Positions 1 through 11,189 of a stretch of DNA of 64,000 bases are shown here, in pieces; position 1 is the stretch's first letter, and every line of letters starts with the position of its first letter. The stretch is taken from assembly GCA_009823505.1 (NCBI GenBank), contig VZQC01006609.1, positions 920,381 to 984,380 on the forward strand, read 5' to 3'. Below the pieces are notes generated by a model. That model saw only the letters and a program-made list of their open reading frames with translations, was not told the DNA's origin and made no database searches. A program made the position numbers and the translations under genes. This DNA comes from Rhizomys pruinosus. Taxonomy: Eukaryota > Chordata > Mammalia > Rodentia > Spalacidae.

Positions 1-316
1 CACCATCATCATCATCACCACCATCATCATCACCATCATCATCACCATCATCATCATCACCATCATCATCATCATTATCATCATCACCACCATCATCATC
101 ATCACCACCATCATCATCACCATCATCATCACCATCATCATCATCATCATCACCACCATCATCATCACCACCATCACCACCACCAGCACCACCATCACTA
201 CTATCATCACTACCACCATCGTTACAACCACCATTGTTTTCACTCCTCACCATTACCATTGTCACCACCACTTACCACTGTCATCACTACCAGTATCACC
301 ACCATCACCATCACAA
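1..316. repeat. (ATC)n/(ACC)n trinucleotide microsatellite
   Basis: Runs of CAC and CAT triplets, fairly pure to about 180 and increasingly imperfect to about 316. It continues off the left edge, so its full length is unknown. One frame reads as histidine repeats, but nothing suggests translation. Confidence 0.95.
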
Positions 317-1002
317 GCCCCATCACTTTTGTCTTCCTGGTTGTTGCATGGCATTACATAAGAGAAGACTCTGGCAGGGTGTTATACATTCTGTAGTGTG
401 ATCTTATAAGGCTGTGGCCCAGCGTTTGTCTGTGGCCAGCATGGACCCAGACACCAACCCTCTCCTCCTGCAGCAACGGAAATGTGCACCTGTCCCTGCC
501 TCCCTCACACTGTTCCCTTCTCTCTTCCTCCACCGAGGAGATGCTAGGGCTGCTCCTGTTTCGAGAGTATATGCTTGACAATGTAGTGACCTTGGACTCC
601 AAAAGGCACTTTAGAGCCTCTCCGCCTGCCCCCTCCTGACCTCCATTCACGGCCATGCCCTTCCCAGGCAGGGCCACCACTAGACAGCTCCCAAGACTCT
701 TAATGTGGACACACAGACATGTTTTCCCACAGAAAGTCCCCAGCCCATAGAGACAAGGCAATGGAGAGCTCACATGTAAAAAACTGGAAGGCTTGTGTAG
801 CTTGGAACTTTCCTAATTGCTTCCTTGGTATTTGTGGATACTTGGAAACATGCAGAAAGGCCGATAGACTTGTGCAGTGAGTCCCCCTGACCCAGCACTG
901 AGCTCTGTAGCTTGAGTTCCTCATGTTTCTTCTACATTTCTTCATCTGTCTGTTATCCAGCCAGCCACTGCATGTAGCGAGCTAACCACTGTGCGGGGAC
1001 AC
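317..1002. other. Unique sequence, no gene seen
   Basis: No recognisable repeat, exon or RNA gene. The overlapping antisense frames of 139 and 81 codons have no recognisable domain. Confidence 0.5.
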
Positions 1003-1442
1003 GTCCCATGTGACACATGGCGGCCGAGAACAATCTGTAACTCCAATTCCAGGAGAACTCCAGTTCCAGGGGAATCCGACACCCTCTTCTGACCTCCGCG
1101 GCATTGCACGACACGGACATGCAGACAGTATACTCATACACATACAGAAATAAATAAATAAGGGCTGGAGAGATGGCCTAGCAGTTAAGAGCACCGACTT
1201 GCAGAGGACCTGGGTTCGATCCCCAGCACCCACATGGTGGCTGAGAACCGTCCGAAACTCCAATTCCAGGAGAGCTCCAGTTCCAGGGGAATCCGAAGCT
1301 CTCTTCTGACCTCCGCAGCATTGCACGACACGGGTGCACAAACCTACATGCAGATAGTACATTCAAACACATACAAGAATAAAAAAAATTAAAAAAAATA
1401 AAAAAAATTTAAAAATTTAAAAAAAGGAAATGTCCCATGTGA
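1003..1442 (+). mobile_element. Head-to-tail B2 SINE dimer with one 11-bp TSD
   Basis: A 5'-truncated B2 (1014-1161, starting at the cacatggcgg segment) ends in an AAAT-type tail and is followed directly by a full B2 (1162 to about 1431) beginning gggctggagagatggc and carrying the tRNA-like B box gggttcgatcc. GTCCCATGTGA occurs at 1003-1013 and again at 1432-1442, flanking the pair as one target-site duplication. Both monomers carry the 17-bp internal duplication. Confidence 0.9.
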
Positions 1443-1874
1443 GAAACAGTTCGCATCACCTCTAAGCACCTCAGTTGTGTATTATTAAATGCCACTTTAT
1501 TTCAAACCACAAATGCCTGGTGCAATCAAATGTGGAAACCTTGAACTTAATCCAGGCAGTTGAACATCCTTTAAGAGCCAGTGCACCCAGAAGAGATCAC
1601 CACGAAGGGACCAACAAGAATGGTTGTTTCTGGAGCACCCTGGGTGCCCTGGTGAGGCTGAGAGCCCTTTCCCCACCAGGCTGCAGAAATGGGTGGTCCT
1701 TGCACCCTGCTGCTCATGACTGGGATGCAGGGAGAGTCTGCAGAGTGAGTGGATAATTTGCTCCAAGAGGTGGGGCTGATGGTGTAACTGTGGAGGCCAC
1801 AGGTCCAAAAGGGAGAAGGTGATTCTGGGAGGCAGGGCAGGTCTTTTAGAAGAGATTTTTTCATTCTTTTTTTT
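1443..1874. other. Unique sequence, no gene seen
   Basis: No repeat or exon recognised. Open frames on both strands (93 to 143 codons) look like chance. Confidence 0.45.
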
Positions 1875-2106
1875 AGAATTTAAATTAAAAATATTTTTAT
1901 TTGATGTATACGAGTGTTTTGCTTGCATGTGTGTACTAAGTGCACTGTGTTGTGCAATGCATGTAGATGTCAGGAGAGGGCGTTGTATCCCCTGCAGCTG
2001 GAGTTATGGACAATTGTTAGCTACCATGTGGGTGCTGGGAATCGCACCTAGGTTCTCTGCAATATCAGTCAGTGCTTTTAACTGCTGAGCCATCTCTCTG
2101 GCCCCC
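1875..2106 (-). mobile_element. B2 SINE, diverged
   Basis: Reads as reverse-complement B2: T/A-rich tail at the left, then tgcatgtgtgta, a degenerate ctggagttatggac segment and gagccatctctctggcccc at the right. It lacks the 17-bp duplication, so it belongs to an older subfamily. Confidence 0.85.
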
Positions 2107-2159
2107 TCTTCTTTAAAAAAAAAATACCAAGTTATCTTTATTTCTTTATTGTTTAAACT

Positions 2160-2215
2160 GATTGATTGATTAATTGAGTGAGTGAGTGTGAGTGTGAGTG
2201 TGTGTGTGTGTGTGT

Positions 2216-2250
<35 letters not shown>
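2160..2250. repeat. (GAGT)n/(GT)n microsatellite
   Basis: GATT and GAGT repeats grade into a (GT)n tract with one TATG interruption. It may be the expanded tail of the neighbouring B4 SINE. Confidence 0.95.
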
Positions 2251-2252
<2 letters not shown>

Positions 2253-2515
2253 GCATGTATGGAAGTCAGAGGAAGGCATCAGGCATTCTGTCACGCTCTG
2301 CCTTACTCCTTTGAGGCAGAGTCTCTCCCTGAGCCCGGAGCTTGTGATTCTCTGGTAGGCTGGCAGCCAGCAGGCCCCAGTGATGCTCCTGTCTCCACCA
2401 CCTTGGCTTGGTGTCAGGGTTATAAGTCGATGTGAGATTGTGCCCAGATCCAAACTCAGGGCCTCATGGTTGTGCTGCGGGTGATCCTACCCACTAAGCC
2501 AGCTCTTCAGACCCT
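2251..2515 (-). mobile_element. B4-type composite SINE
   Basis: Minus-strand copy of the ID/tRNA head plus B1-like body. It shows gagtctctccctgagcccgg (B1-derived), then caaactcagggcctcatggt and cccactaagccagctcttca (tRNA-related head). Confidence 0.65.
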
Positions 2516-2519
2516 CAAA

Positions 2520-2745
2520 ACCTTATTTTTTTGGTGACAGGGTCTCTCACTGAACCATCATTGCACAGATTTGGTGAGGCTGACTGGACAGTGAGCTCCA
2601 GGATCTGCTTATCTCTACCCCTCCAGCACCTGGGTTATGCATGTAGTCCGTCACACCCAGCTTTCGTGTGAGTGCTTAGATTCAAACTTGTGTCTTAATG
2701 CTTGTGTGGTAGGCATTTTACCAACAGAGACATCCAAGCTCTTAA
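2520..2745 (-). mobile_element. Second B4-type SINE, adjacent
   Basis: Has the same order of segments as its left neighbour: gacagggtctctcactgaac, then a B1-like body, then a head at about 2690-2745 ending near ttaccaacagagacatccaa. It is diverged. Confidence 0.6.
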
Positions 2746-2754
2746 ATTTAGTGG

Positions 2755-2907
2755 GGTTTTTCTTTTTTTCTGGTCTTTTTGAGACAGGGTCTCCCACACG
2801 GCGGCTGAGAACCGTCCGAAACTCCAATTCCAGGAGAGCTCCAGTTCCAGGGGAATCCAAAGCCCTCTTCTGACCTCCGCGGCATTGCATGACACGGGTG
2901 CACCCCT
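2755..2907. mobile_element. B1(-)/B2(+) chimera, both truncated
   Basis: The end of an antisense B1 (tctttttgagacagggtctc) runs straight into a sense B2 interior (cggctgagaaccgtccg... to gacacgggtgcac). The B2 has neither head nor tail, and the B1 has only about 30 nt. The B2 part carries the 17-bp duplication. Confidence 0.7.
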
Positions 2908-3008
2908 CATCTGTGGATGCTAGCACCAATTACCTAATTGTATGGCGAACTGAGCAAGGTCAATCTAATCTGAAAACAACTGTGCTCTTATATTGTGAAT
3001 CCCTTAAA

Positions 3009-3014
3009 ATATAA

Positions 3015-3045
<31 letters not shown>

Positions 3046-3047
3046 AT
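3009..3047. repeat. (AAAT)n microsatellite
   Basis: About nine AAAT units. It is followed at 3057-3082 by a 26-nt fragment of B1 head (gctgggcgtggtggc). Confidence 0.9.
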
Positions 3048-3072
3048 CTAAATTTAAGCTGGGCGTGGTGGC

Positions 3073-3344
3073 CCACACTTTTGAATTTTTTTTTTTATTT
3101 CAGTATGTGTAGGAATGTACTGTCTGCATGCAAGTCTGTGTACCTGTGTCGTGCAATGCCGCGGAAGTCAGAAGAGGGTGTCAGATTCCCCTGGAACTGG
3201 AGTTCTCCTGGAATTGGAGTTTCAGACGGTTCTTGGCCGCCATGTGGGTACTGGGGATCGAACCCGGGTCCTCTGCAAGAGCAATCGGCGCTCTCAACCA
3301 CTAGGCTATCTCTCCAGCCCCCGATGTACCACATTTTTAAATTT
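3073..3344 (-). mobile_element. B2 SINE with TSD
   Basis: Full-length antisense B2 at 3089-3322 carrying the 17-bp duplication, ending atctctccagcccc. An imperfect 16-bp target-site duplication (14 matches) is at 3073-3088 and 3329-3344. It landed just inside a B1 head fragment. Confidence 0.9.
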
Positions 3345-3509
3345 AGTTTTGAATAGCTAATGGGCACATGTGAAAATTCAGAAGGTTGCCAGTGGAAGTC
3401 AGAGAAACATCTCCTTCCTCCTGTCCCTCCAGCTATCAGTCAGTGTCCCACCTCCCAAAGACACTTGACCTTTGTCTTCTCATGTCTTCTCCAGACATAC
3501 ACACACATG

Positions 3510-3511
3510 TG

Positions 3512-3550
<39 letters not shown>

Positions 3551-3745
3551 TGATGATGATGACGATGTTGATGATGACAACAATGATGATGATGACAATG
3601 GTAATGATGATTACATCAATGATGACAGTGATGACAATGTAAATGATGATGACACAGTGAGGATGGTGACAGTTACAATGGCAGTGATGAGGAGGATGAC
3701 AAGAATTGATGATGGCAGTGAGACTGATGAACAATGATGACAACA
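3510..3745. repeat. (CA)n followed by (GATGAY)n-type repeat
   Basis: A (CA)n tract to about 3548 passes into degenerate GATGAT/GACAAT triplets up to about 3745. The antisense frame gives Ile/Val-rich low-complexity peptide and is not a gene. Confidence 0.9.
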
Positions 3746-3749
3746 ACGC

Positions 3750-4530
3750 TGCTATTTCTGACAGTGCTCCGTGGGAGCTTGCTCATGCAAGGCCGTATCT
3801 GGAACAGGATGTGTGCTGCCATATTTGATCCTTCCAGTGACCCTGTGAAGAGGCTGTTTTCATCTAGTTCAGTGACAGGGGAGGCCGAGGCGCAGAGTGA
3901 TGCCCACTCAGGCTCAACACCTGGTGGCACTTGGTATGTGCGCCCTGTGGGTCTGGGTGCTCTCTAGGCCTCTCGGACCTCTTCTCCTTGTAGTTCATGG
4001 CACTGCTTCCTTCTAGAAGGTTTCCCATAGCAGTAGTAGTGCACTTAAAGCATATGAGGCTGGCTGGGGTGGTTTGGAGCCTGGACAATCTCTTAAGTCT
4101 CCTAACAGATAGTTCTTCTTTCTTTCCAGCTTTGCCTTCTGCTTCTCCACACCTGTGGGTTCTGTAGTCCTTTCTCCTCTCTTTAGGGGTCCCCTTCCTG
4201 CTGACCCTCAGATAAGAGCCCCCTCAGCACCTTAGAAGGAGGAGGCCTCGCCGGCTTCCTTCCTTGCAGGAGACAGTGGTGGACACAGAGTGGGCAGTGG
4301 GAGCCACTTAGCCACACAGCAGGTCCGTGCCCATCTGGGAATGGTCTCGTCATGTCTCTCCCTGGTCTCCTGGTCCCCTGTCTGTTTACCTTGGCCTCTC
4401 CCCACTTCTACCCCCACCCTGGCTTGGCCCAAGGAGAACCTATATGTCTAGGTAGAAGGGTGGGGGCACACGGGAAAGAGCTGACCAAAATTCCTCACTG
4501 GGAACAAATCTCATTTTCCAGAAAGTCTTG
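3750..4530. other. Mostly unique sequence, no gene seen
   Basis: A weak MIR-like stretch lies at about 3830-3930 (ccttccagtgaccctgtgaa). No exon or RNA gene is seen in the rest. Confidence 0.4.
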
Positions 4531-4534
4531 ACAA

Positions 4535-4800
4535 AATGAGGCATTAAATTACAATATTTCGGAGAGCGTCGTAATTCTATTGCAGACAGCCCTTCATCAT
4601 GGCATCTGAAAGCTGGGAAAATACAAAACTCATTAGATTAAAATAAACCACCTACTGCTCTGGAGAAAAGCTTATTTATCAATATCAATTTACTTATGAT
4701 TACTCTGGCCTGCAATTTGTTATTTTTAAGAATTATGATTTGTGTATTGCTCATACAGATGTGAAATTTTTTTTTCCCTAAAATTGAGTATTTAAAAGAA
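4535..4800. promoter_or_regulatory. AT-rich, CNE-like block (candidate enhancer)
   Basis: Sharply AT-rich compared with both flanks, with no repeat signature and many homeobox-type TTA/TAA cores (GCATTAAATTAC, CTCATTAGATTA, TTATTTATCAATATC). The composition resembles a vertebrate conserved non-coding element. Conservation is not tested here. Confidence 0.25.
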
Positions 4801-5499
4801 AAAGATATCCTTGTCCTTAGCAAAGGTTAGAGAAACGGTTATGGGGCTGGCGGGGAGAGAGTCACAAAATAAATTCAAAGAGATGGTGGCAGAGCATGGG
4901 GATGTGTACGTGAGGGGCTGTGTGATGCCCGTGTGGGCAGAGCGCACCAGGACTCCCGTGACATCACTGGATCTTTAACAGTGACCTTCAGTTCATCAAG
5001 AGGAAGGTCACTCTAATTAGCCAAGCTGTCCAAAGGACGGTGAGTGCCGCCAGGTAGATACTGAGGGCCCTGGCACTGGAAGCAAACTAGCTCCTGCTGG
5101 TGGTCTGTGAGCGAGGGTGGTGCAGACAACAGTTAGACAAGAAGCCAGCTGTAGTCCCCTCCAAACCCAGCATCCAGTGACTCTGACTGTGACTGCTGGG
5201 TCTTGAGAGGGGCCCATGTGTGAAAGAAGGAACCTTGGGCTGATGTGGGGTGGTCACCTAGAAAGAGCTCCATCCTCAGAGCCCGAGGCCTGTGGGGCCG
5301 GCTCCTGCTTTGGTCAGACATTCGCTGCCTGGGCACCCAGCTCCATAACAGGCTGGAGCCTCAGTTTCTTCATCGCAGAATGGGTAGGCCAGGTCCCCTC
5401 CCAGGAGTGGCGATTGAAGTCACTCACACTGTGGGACCTGGTATGTGCTTCTGCTTCCTGTACACCCCTCCCTCCCTCCCCTTCCTTTCCACCTATCCA
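4801..5499. other. Unique sequence, no gene seen
   Basis: GC-moderate, with no recognised repeats or exons. Confidence 0.4.
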
Positions 5500-5580
5500 G
5501 GGTCTCATGTGTCTCAGGCTTCAAACTTACTATATAGCTGAAGATGACCTTGAACTTCTGACTCTTCTGCACTTAGTGCG
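5500..5580 (-). mobile_element. Old B1/PB1 fragment
   Basis: Antisense B1-like words: cagggtctcatgtgtctcag, ttactatatagctgaagatg, accttgaacttctgactctt. Both ends are missing. Confidence 0.6.
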
Positions 5581-5830
5581 CACCCAACTTCCTCTAGTGG
5601 GATGCTGTCTCAGTTCAGGAAGGAAACAGGTCCAGTGTTTGACCCCAGACTCCTGTGCCAGCCACCTCTTGGTTCCTGTCTATACTCACCCTTTCCTCTG
5701 TGTTCTGTGTATGGTGGCCTTGTTGGGGCCCAGTCCTCCTTGAGCAGTTAGTAGGGGACCCAGTGTTTTTTCCTGCCAACCCCCAACTGGGTTCCTCTTT
5801 CTCCTTTCAAGAGCTGTAATATTCATTTGT

Positions 5831-6207
5831 TGTGATGGTTAATATTGTCTGTCAACTTGACAAGATCTAGACTCATCTCGAAGCCAAATATCTGGACATG
5901 TTCCTGAGGACTGTCTAGATTAGATTAGTCAAGGTGGGAAGCCCTTCCCCGAATGCCGACAGCACATCCCATGGGCTGAGGTCCCAGACTGAATAACAAG
6001 GAGGAAGTGAGCCGAGCACAGCATCCAGAGCTCTCTGCTTCCTGTCTGGGGACCCAGTGTGCCTGGCTGCCTCACACTCCTGCCACGGTGCTTTCCCTGC
6101 CTTGATGGACCCCCCCCCACCCCCAATGCTGAGCCCAAATCAGCCTTTTCTTCATTAAGCTGTTTTGTCAGATATTTTTCACAGCAACAAGAAAAGCAAC
6201 TAATGCA
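5831..6207 (+). mobile_element. ERVL-type solo LTR
   Basis: Starts tgtgatggttaatattgtct and ends caactaatgca, giving TG...CA termini, with gtcaacttgac near the 5' end. This is the layout of the MLT2/ERVL-like LTR group common in rodents. There is no internal viral sequence and no coding capacity. The exact subfamily was not assigned. Confidence 0.6.
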
Positions 6208-6209
6208 GG

Positions 6210-7284
6210 TATCAAGATGATCCAAACTGCATCCCATGCAGTTAAGTGGGAGGAAGTGGCGGCCATGGGCAATATGGAGATTAGAACTTATTCAAAGGGG
6301 GAGCCGGCCACTTACTGTAGAAAGTGTTCACCCCCTTCTTCCATTCTGGGGGTGGGAACACAGGGCTCCCATGTCCCCTGGGCATCCCCTTTACCACCTG
6401 GCTGAGAGCCCGTCCTAGCTGGCCGCGGGGACTTTCAGCAGCACAGCTTCCATGGGCTCAAACTGGAGCGGAACTCATCTGTTTCTCCTCAGCACCATTC
6501 ATCTCTCCACTGGTGAGCATGGTCCTACTGTGTGTGGGCTCTGGTTGGACGGCCTAGTTCATAAACCAACACTATCAAATGCAGAGTGTCACATGCTTAT
6601 TTGGGGCCTGGACATGGGAGCAGGGCTGCCTCAGCCTGTGAGAGGCTCTCGGGGGAGGAGACATCAGAACCTCTTTTGACAGTTGTAACGTGGCTGAAGC
6701 AAGGACCCCAGAAAAGGGAGAACTGCGATCCCCCGAGGCCTGGAGAGAGCAGACACCTTGCTTGAGGTCTCCCAGCTGATTCCTGGCTGTGCTGGGACAA
6801 GAAGTCCTATTTATGGCCTAGGATGAGGAGGAGCTGGGTGCCACAGGGGTGTCCCTGAGAACTAGGTGGGCATGGGAGTTGTGGGAAGAACTTACCTAGG
6901 ATCATAGGCATGATGGAAAACTGAGCTCCTGGGGCCATTATATTTCTGTATGGGATGGGGGATTTGTCAACCACATAGGATCTGCCCTGGGCTGGACCCC
7001 AGAGACTTGTCAGGCAGACTGCAGCAGGAAGCAGGCACCCACATCCGCTTTGCCTCCGTCATTGTGGGCCCATCCTGTAGTGCTCAATGGTGGTGAGACC
7101 TCCTCTTCAGAAGAGAGCCCCAGAGTGTGCTGCTGAGCCCCTGGCTGATCCCATCCCTAGGCTCCAACCCATGCAAGTAGGGCTCAGTTTCTGGATCTGT
7201 GCAATGGGTACACCATCCTTTGCCCTGCTGTCTCTGGGAGTAATATTTTTTAAGTAATAACATAAGAAGCACTCATATAGTAGA
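6210..7284. other. Unique sequence, no gene seen
   Basis: No exon, RNA gene or clear repeat was recognised. Confidence 0.4.
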
Positions 7285-7915
7285 TGTGCCATACTTTATT
7301 TTACACTTTTTTGTTGCCACAAAATATACATAACATAAAATTGATGATTGTAACCATTTCTGAGTGCCTGTAGAGTCCTCAGCAGTGACCGTGCCATCTT
7401 CTGTTCCCAGCATAGTGATTGGTCCTTAGCCACATGTGCACGCGCAAGTGCATGTGTGTGTGTGTGTGTGTGTGTCTGTGTGTGTGTGTGTGTGTGTCTG
7501 TGTCTGTGTCTGTGTATATGGGCTCATGTTAATAGCCATGCCAGGGGGCATGTGAGGCATTTTCCCATGGTTCTGATCTCAGACCATGGGTAGTGACATT
7601 GGGAGGCATTTCAGTTGCATGTCGCGCATCTGTATGTCCTCCCGTCCATTGTGTATTTTGAGTTGACTTCCTTGTTATGTAGTTGAGTTTTAATTGCTTT
7701 TTTATATATTTTGAATATCGATTCTTTGTCAGATATGTAATAAGTATTTTCTGTGGACTGACTTCTTATTCTACTGATAGAGGCCTTGGAGGCATAGAAG
7801 ATTTTGATTGGATGAAGTCTGTCTTATCTACTTTTTGTACTGTCTGTGCTTTCTGGTGTCATATACAAAAAATTCTTTACTAAATCCAATATAATGAAGA
7901 TTTCCTTCATGATCC
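7285..7915 (-). mobile_element. Antisense L1M remnant with internal (TG)n
   Basis: The left part (tacataacataaaattgatg) resembles the antisense 3' end of mammalian L1M. After a (TG)n tract at about 7455-7515, the right part (atattttgaatatcgattct, ttctttgtcagatatgtaat, tttctggtgtcatatac) matches the antisense of the C-terminal ORF2 region. It is full of stops and non-functional. Confidence 0.6.
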
Positions 7916-7944
7916 TTATATGATGTGGTGGTAGTGGTGAGTGT

Positions 7945-7948
<4 letters not shown>

Positions 7949-7978
<30 letters not shown>

Positions 7979-7984
7979 GCGCGT
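7949..7984. repeat. (CA)n(CG)n microsatellite
   Basis: A CA tract ends in a short alternating CGCGCG run, an alternating purine-pyrimidine stretch. Confidence 0.95.
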
Positions 7985-9295
7985 AATGCACAGTGCTGAT
8001 ATCAATCAGGTGCCTGTTAGTGATACACAATGGACCACCACAGCAATCATTTGTTCTTGCTCACCCATCTGTGGGTTGGATGCAGGGCCAGTTCATCTAG
8101 ACTGGGCATGATGGAGCTTGATGCTGGGCCACACTTAGGTTCAGTCTGTTTCTTTTCCAGAGCTAGTGGGCTACTCAGGCTAAATGATATATGCTTTGTA
8201 GACAAACTCCTCTGTCCAGGATTCAGCTTCTGCTAGTGTGGAGACTGGCCAAATCAGGTCACATGACCAAACTAGAGGAAGTGGGTTTAAAAAAGTATAG
8301 TCTGCCCATTGTGAGCCTTCAGTATGGTGTAGATGCAGAATTTTTAGAGGAGTGAAGGGTTGGGATCAATAGTCTGACCTGATCCAGTGGTGGCTGAGGG
8401 AAGGACTGAGCCTGGTGTATTTGGGGTTGAGCAGGGGTCACTGGGAAGCTAAACTATGCGGAAAGTGGTATTGACCAAGTTCATTGAAGGTATTTGTTAA
8501 CTAAGTTGATCAACACTGACTTAATGCATGGAAATGGATCTGCTGAGATGGGAAAGCCAAAGACCAGAATCTTAGTGAACAAACACAATTACTTCATCTG
8601 TTAATGTGAAACCCACTTTCATAGCCAAGGTAGTTCATGAGAGGCAGTGGGCTCTGCTTGCAGGATGACGAGGGTCTTCGGGTAGAAGGAACCTTAGGTG
8701 ATCTGTCCATTCCCATGTTGGGGTAGATGCTTGTATTAATGTAGGACGGATGGGAGGAACTGAGCTTCCTATCCAGCAGGGGCCCAGATGGCGTTATAGA
8801 AGGGGTGGGCCTGGGCCAGGGCCAGATATGCAGGGTGAAGCCAAAGGTGCTCCAAGGGGAGGGAGAAGCCCAGCCAAGGCCACAGGGGTACACAGGTGAC
8901 TGGTGGTGGCCCGCGTCAGCAAGGTAGGTGCCCAGCCTGGCCAGGCTCTGCAGCCTACTAACAGTTGGGCTGAGGGGAGAGGAGGAAGCAGACCTGATGT
9001 TGAAGGTCAGGAGCCTCAGGTGCTTTTCTGGAACTGGAATAAAGAGCAAAGGCCCAGTGATGTTGTGATTGCGAGGAGCATAGCTTAGCACACGGTCTGT
9101 GAAGACAATAAAAGTCCTTATACCTAACTATGTGTGTAGATGTGGGAACTAGGCTCTCCACTGTGGCTGTCTTGTCAAAGTGGAATATTAAAAATAGCCC
9201 CATCAGAGCACTGGTTCAATCCTGTCTCCCAACATAGTGAGACTGTGCAATTGCTGAGAAGCATGAAATGGCCACCACCTCCAGGGAAAAGCTGA
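7985..9295. other. Unique sequence, no gene seen
   Basis: No recognised repeat or exon. The 165-codon antisense frame at 8594-9091 has no recognisable domain. Confidence 0.4.
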
Positions 9296-9299
9296 ATAG

Positions 9300-9419
9300 A
9301 ACAGGTGTGACGGCTTGTATACCTGTGGTCTCAGGTATTGGGAAGGCTGAGCTAGGAGTATCCCTCAAGTCTAGGAGCTCAAAGTCACCCTGGGCAATAT
9401 AACAAGACTCTGTCTCTAA
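9300..9419 (+). mobile_element. PB1/B1-like SINE
   Basis: 7SL-like order: gtgacggcttgtatacctgt, gggaaggctgagctaggagt, aacaagactctgtctctaaa. It is followed directly by the tetranucleotide repeat, probably grown from its A-rich tail. Confidence 0.65.
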
Positions 9420-9570
9420 ATCCATCCATCCATCCATCCATCGATCACTCATCCATCCGTTTTCCTTCCTTCCTTCCATATACCCATCCATTCATTCACC
9501 CATCCATCTACCCATTCATCCATTATCCATCCATCCATCCATCCATCCATCCATCCATCCATCCATCCAG
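9420..9570. repeat. (TCCA)n microsatellite
   Basis: Two pure CCAT blocks separated by a CCTT-type interruption at about 9460-9480. Confidence 0.95.
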
Positions 9571-9659
9571 GTGTAGAATGTGAACACTATGTGGGTTTAT
9601 TTATTTACTTTTATATTGTGTGTATTTATATTTATATACGTGTGTGTAACAAATACCAG

Positions 9660-9900
9660 AGGCCAACTTCAGTTATTATTTCTCAGAGGCTTTCCACTTT
9701 GGGTTTTTTTGAGACAGATTCTCTCACTGGTCTGGTGCTCATTTATTAGGCTGGACTGGCTGGCCAGCAAACCCTAGGGATTCTCCTTGCCTCCACACCT
9801 AGCTTATTTTTTTTTTTTAATGTGGGTCCTTGGGATTGAATTCATGTCTTCATGCTTGCATGGCAAGTAATTTACTGACCAAGCTATTTCTCTAGTCTCT
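9660..9900 (-). mobile_element. B4-type composite SINE
   Basis: Antisense B1-like body (gagacagattctctcactgg, ggctggactggctggccagc) followed by a tRNA-related head (tgcatggcaagtaatttact). Confidence 0.65.
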
Positions 9901-9904
9901 ATGT

Positions 9905-10085
9905 GCTATGTGTTTAAAAAATATTATTATTAGTGTGTGTATGTGTTTGTGTGTGTATGATATACATGGTGTTGCAGCACACATATGGAAGTCAGAGGAC
10001 AGCTCTCTCTTTCTACATGGGATCCAGGGATTGAGCTCAGGCTGTCAAGTATTTTTACCCTCTGAGCCATCTCATTGCCCCCCCA
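9905..10085 (-). mobile_element. B3-like SINE
   Basis: Antisense copy with a GT-rich tail side, acatatggaagtcagaggac in the middle, and a head ending ctgagccatctcattgcccc. Confidence 0.65.
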
Positions 10086-10089
10086 CCTT

Positions 10090-11189
10090 TTTTTTTAAAG
10101 AGAGGGAGGGGTCTTGTCCCTCTCCAGGGGAAGTTGGGGCAGGAACTGTGGCATTTGGTGGCAGAGAAGCTGGCTTACTGCTCGCTGCTTTTTGCATAGT
10201 TGTTTATCAGGCCTGTAGAAGAATAAAATAAAATTTGTTTTGCTAAATGGTTTTTGAAAGAGGATAGGTAGACTCGTGGCCTTGCTTGGAAGATTCTAGG
10301 CTGCTGTGGCACCCTCCTCTGCAGTCTCGGGTCACTCCCTCCAGCCCTATCTGCTCCCTAGCTTCTGTAAAGTCACAGGAATGCTGCAAGGACAGTGCGG
10401 CCCGGGGCTGGCTATGTCCCTCCTTTCTGTCCCATTGGACCTAGACATTGTGAGGCTTTGAAGCATGATCGTTGGTGGCAGGCCGTGGCTTGCCCACGAG
10501 TGGCCTAACAGTGTAGTCAGCAGGCGCCTTGCATGTACGAGCCTCTCTGTGTGTGGTGACGGTGACTAATCCCTGCATTGTGTTTGATTCTGGCCCCGTG
10601 TGGCCATTCAAAGTTGAGTGCATCTGATTTTATGGGAATTCATAACAGTTCAGACTAAATCGTAGCACCCTGCTGTGAAAATCTCTCCCTTGTGAGAAAG
10701 CAAAGCGCTGCTCAGAGTCCCCTCCTGCCCTTTCCTTCCCCCTGCTCGTTTGTCTTGTCCTCTGTTTGTGGAGATGAGGGACACTGCCTTTTGCTAGAAA
10801 GTTGTCCCCCCCTTCACTCCTGCCCAGGGAGAAGTAGGAGCTGGTGGTGGGGACCATGCCTGGGAGTGAGGCGCACTTTTCTGAAGAGAGAGCAAGATCA
10901 ACTCTGTAGCAGTGAGGAGCATAGATCTCCAGTCTGGGAACTGGGCTGCAGTGGGCTGCTATGATGGTCTAAGGGGTCTGTGGGCATGTGGGAAAATCCC
11001 AACAGATGGGCAAGGAGTGTGGCTTCCCACAGCCTGTACAAAGGAGTGGAATGGGAGGGGGAACCTTCAGGCTCCGACCAAGGCCCCACCTGCGCAGTGA
11101 ACATATTGAGAGAGTCAGAGTCCAATCTCTGAGATGTATGTGTGTAGATGTGTGTATCTATGTGTACAGCACAATGCAGGTGGCCCTGG
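10090..11189. other. Unique sequence, no gene seen
   Basis: No repeat or exon was recognised apart from a short T/A run near 10090. Confidence 0.4.

Noticed and set aside
1..316. Polyhistidine protein
   Set aside because: Simple CAC/CAT microsatellite with no start context or flanking exon.
1162..1240. tRNA gene (A and B box motifs), also seen in the other B2, ID and B4 copies
   Set aside because: These are SINE heads with A-rich tails and TSDs. No cloverleaf with a plausible anticodon arm was seen.
7675..7910. Active L1 ORF2
   Set aside because: Heavily eroded antisense fragment with many stops and internal loss.
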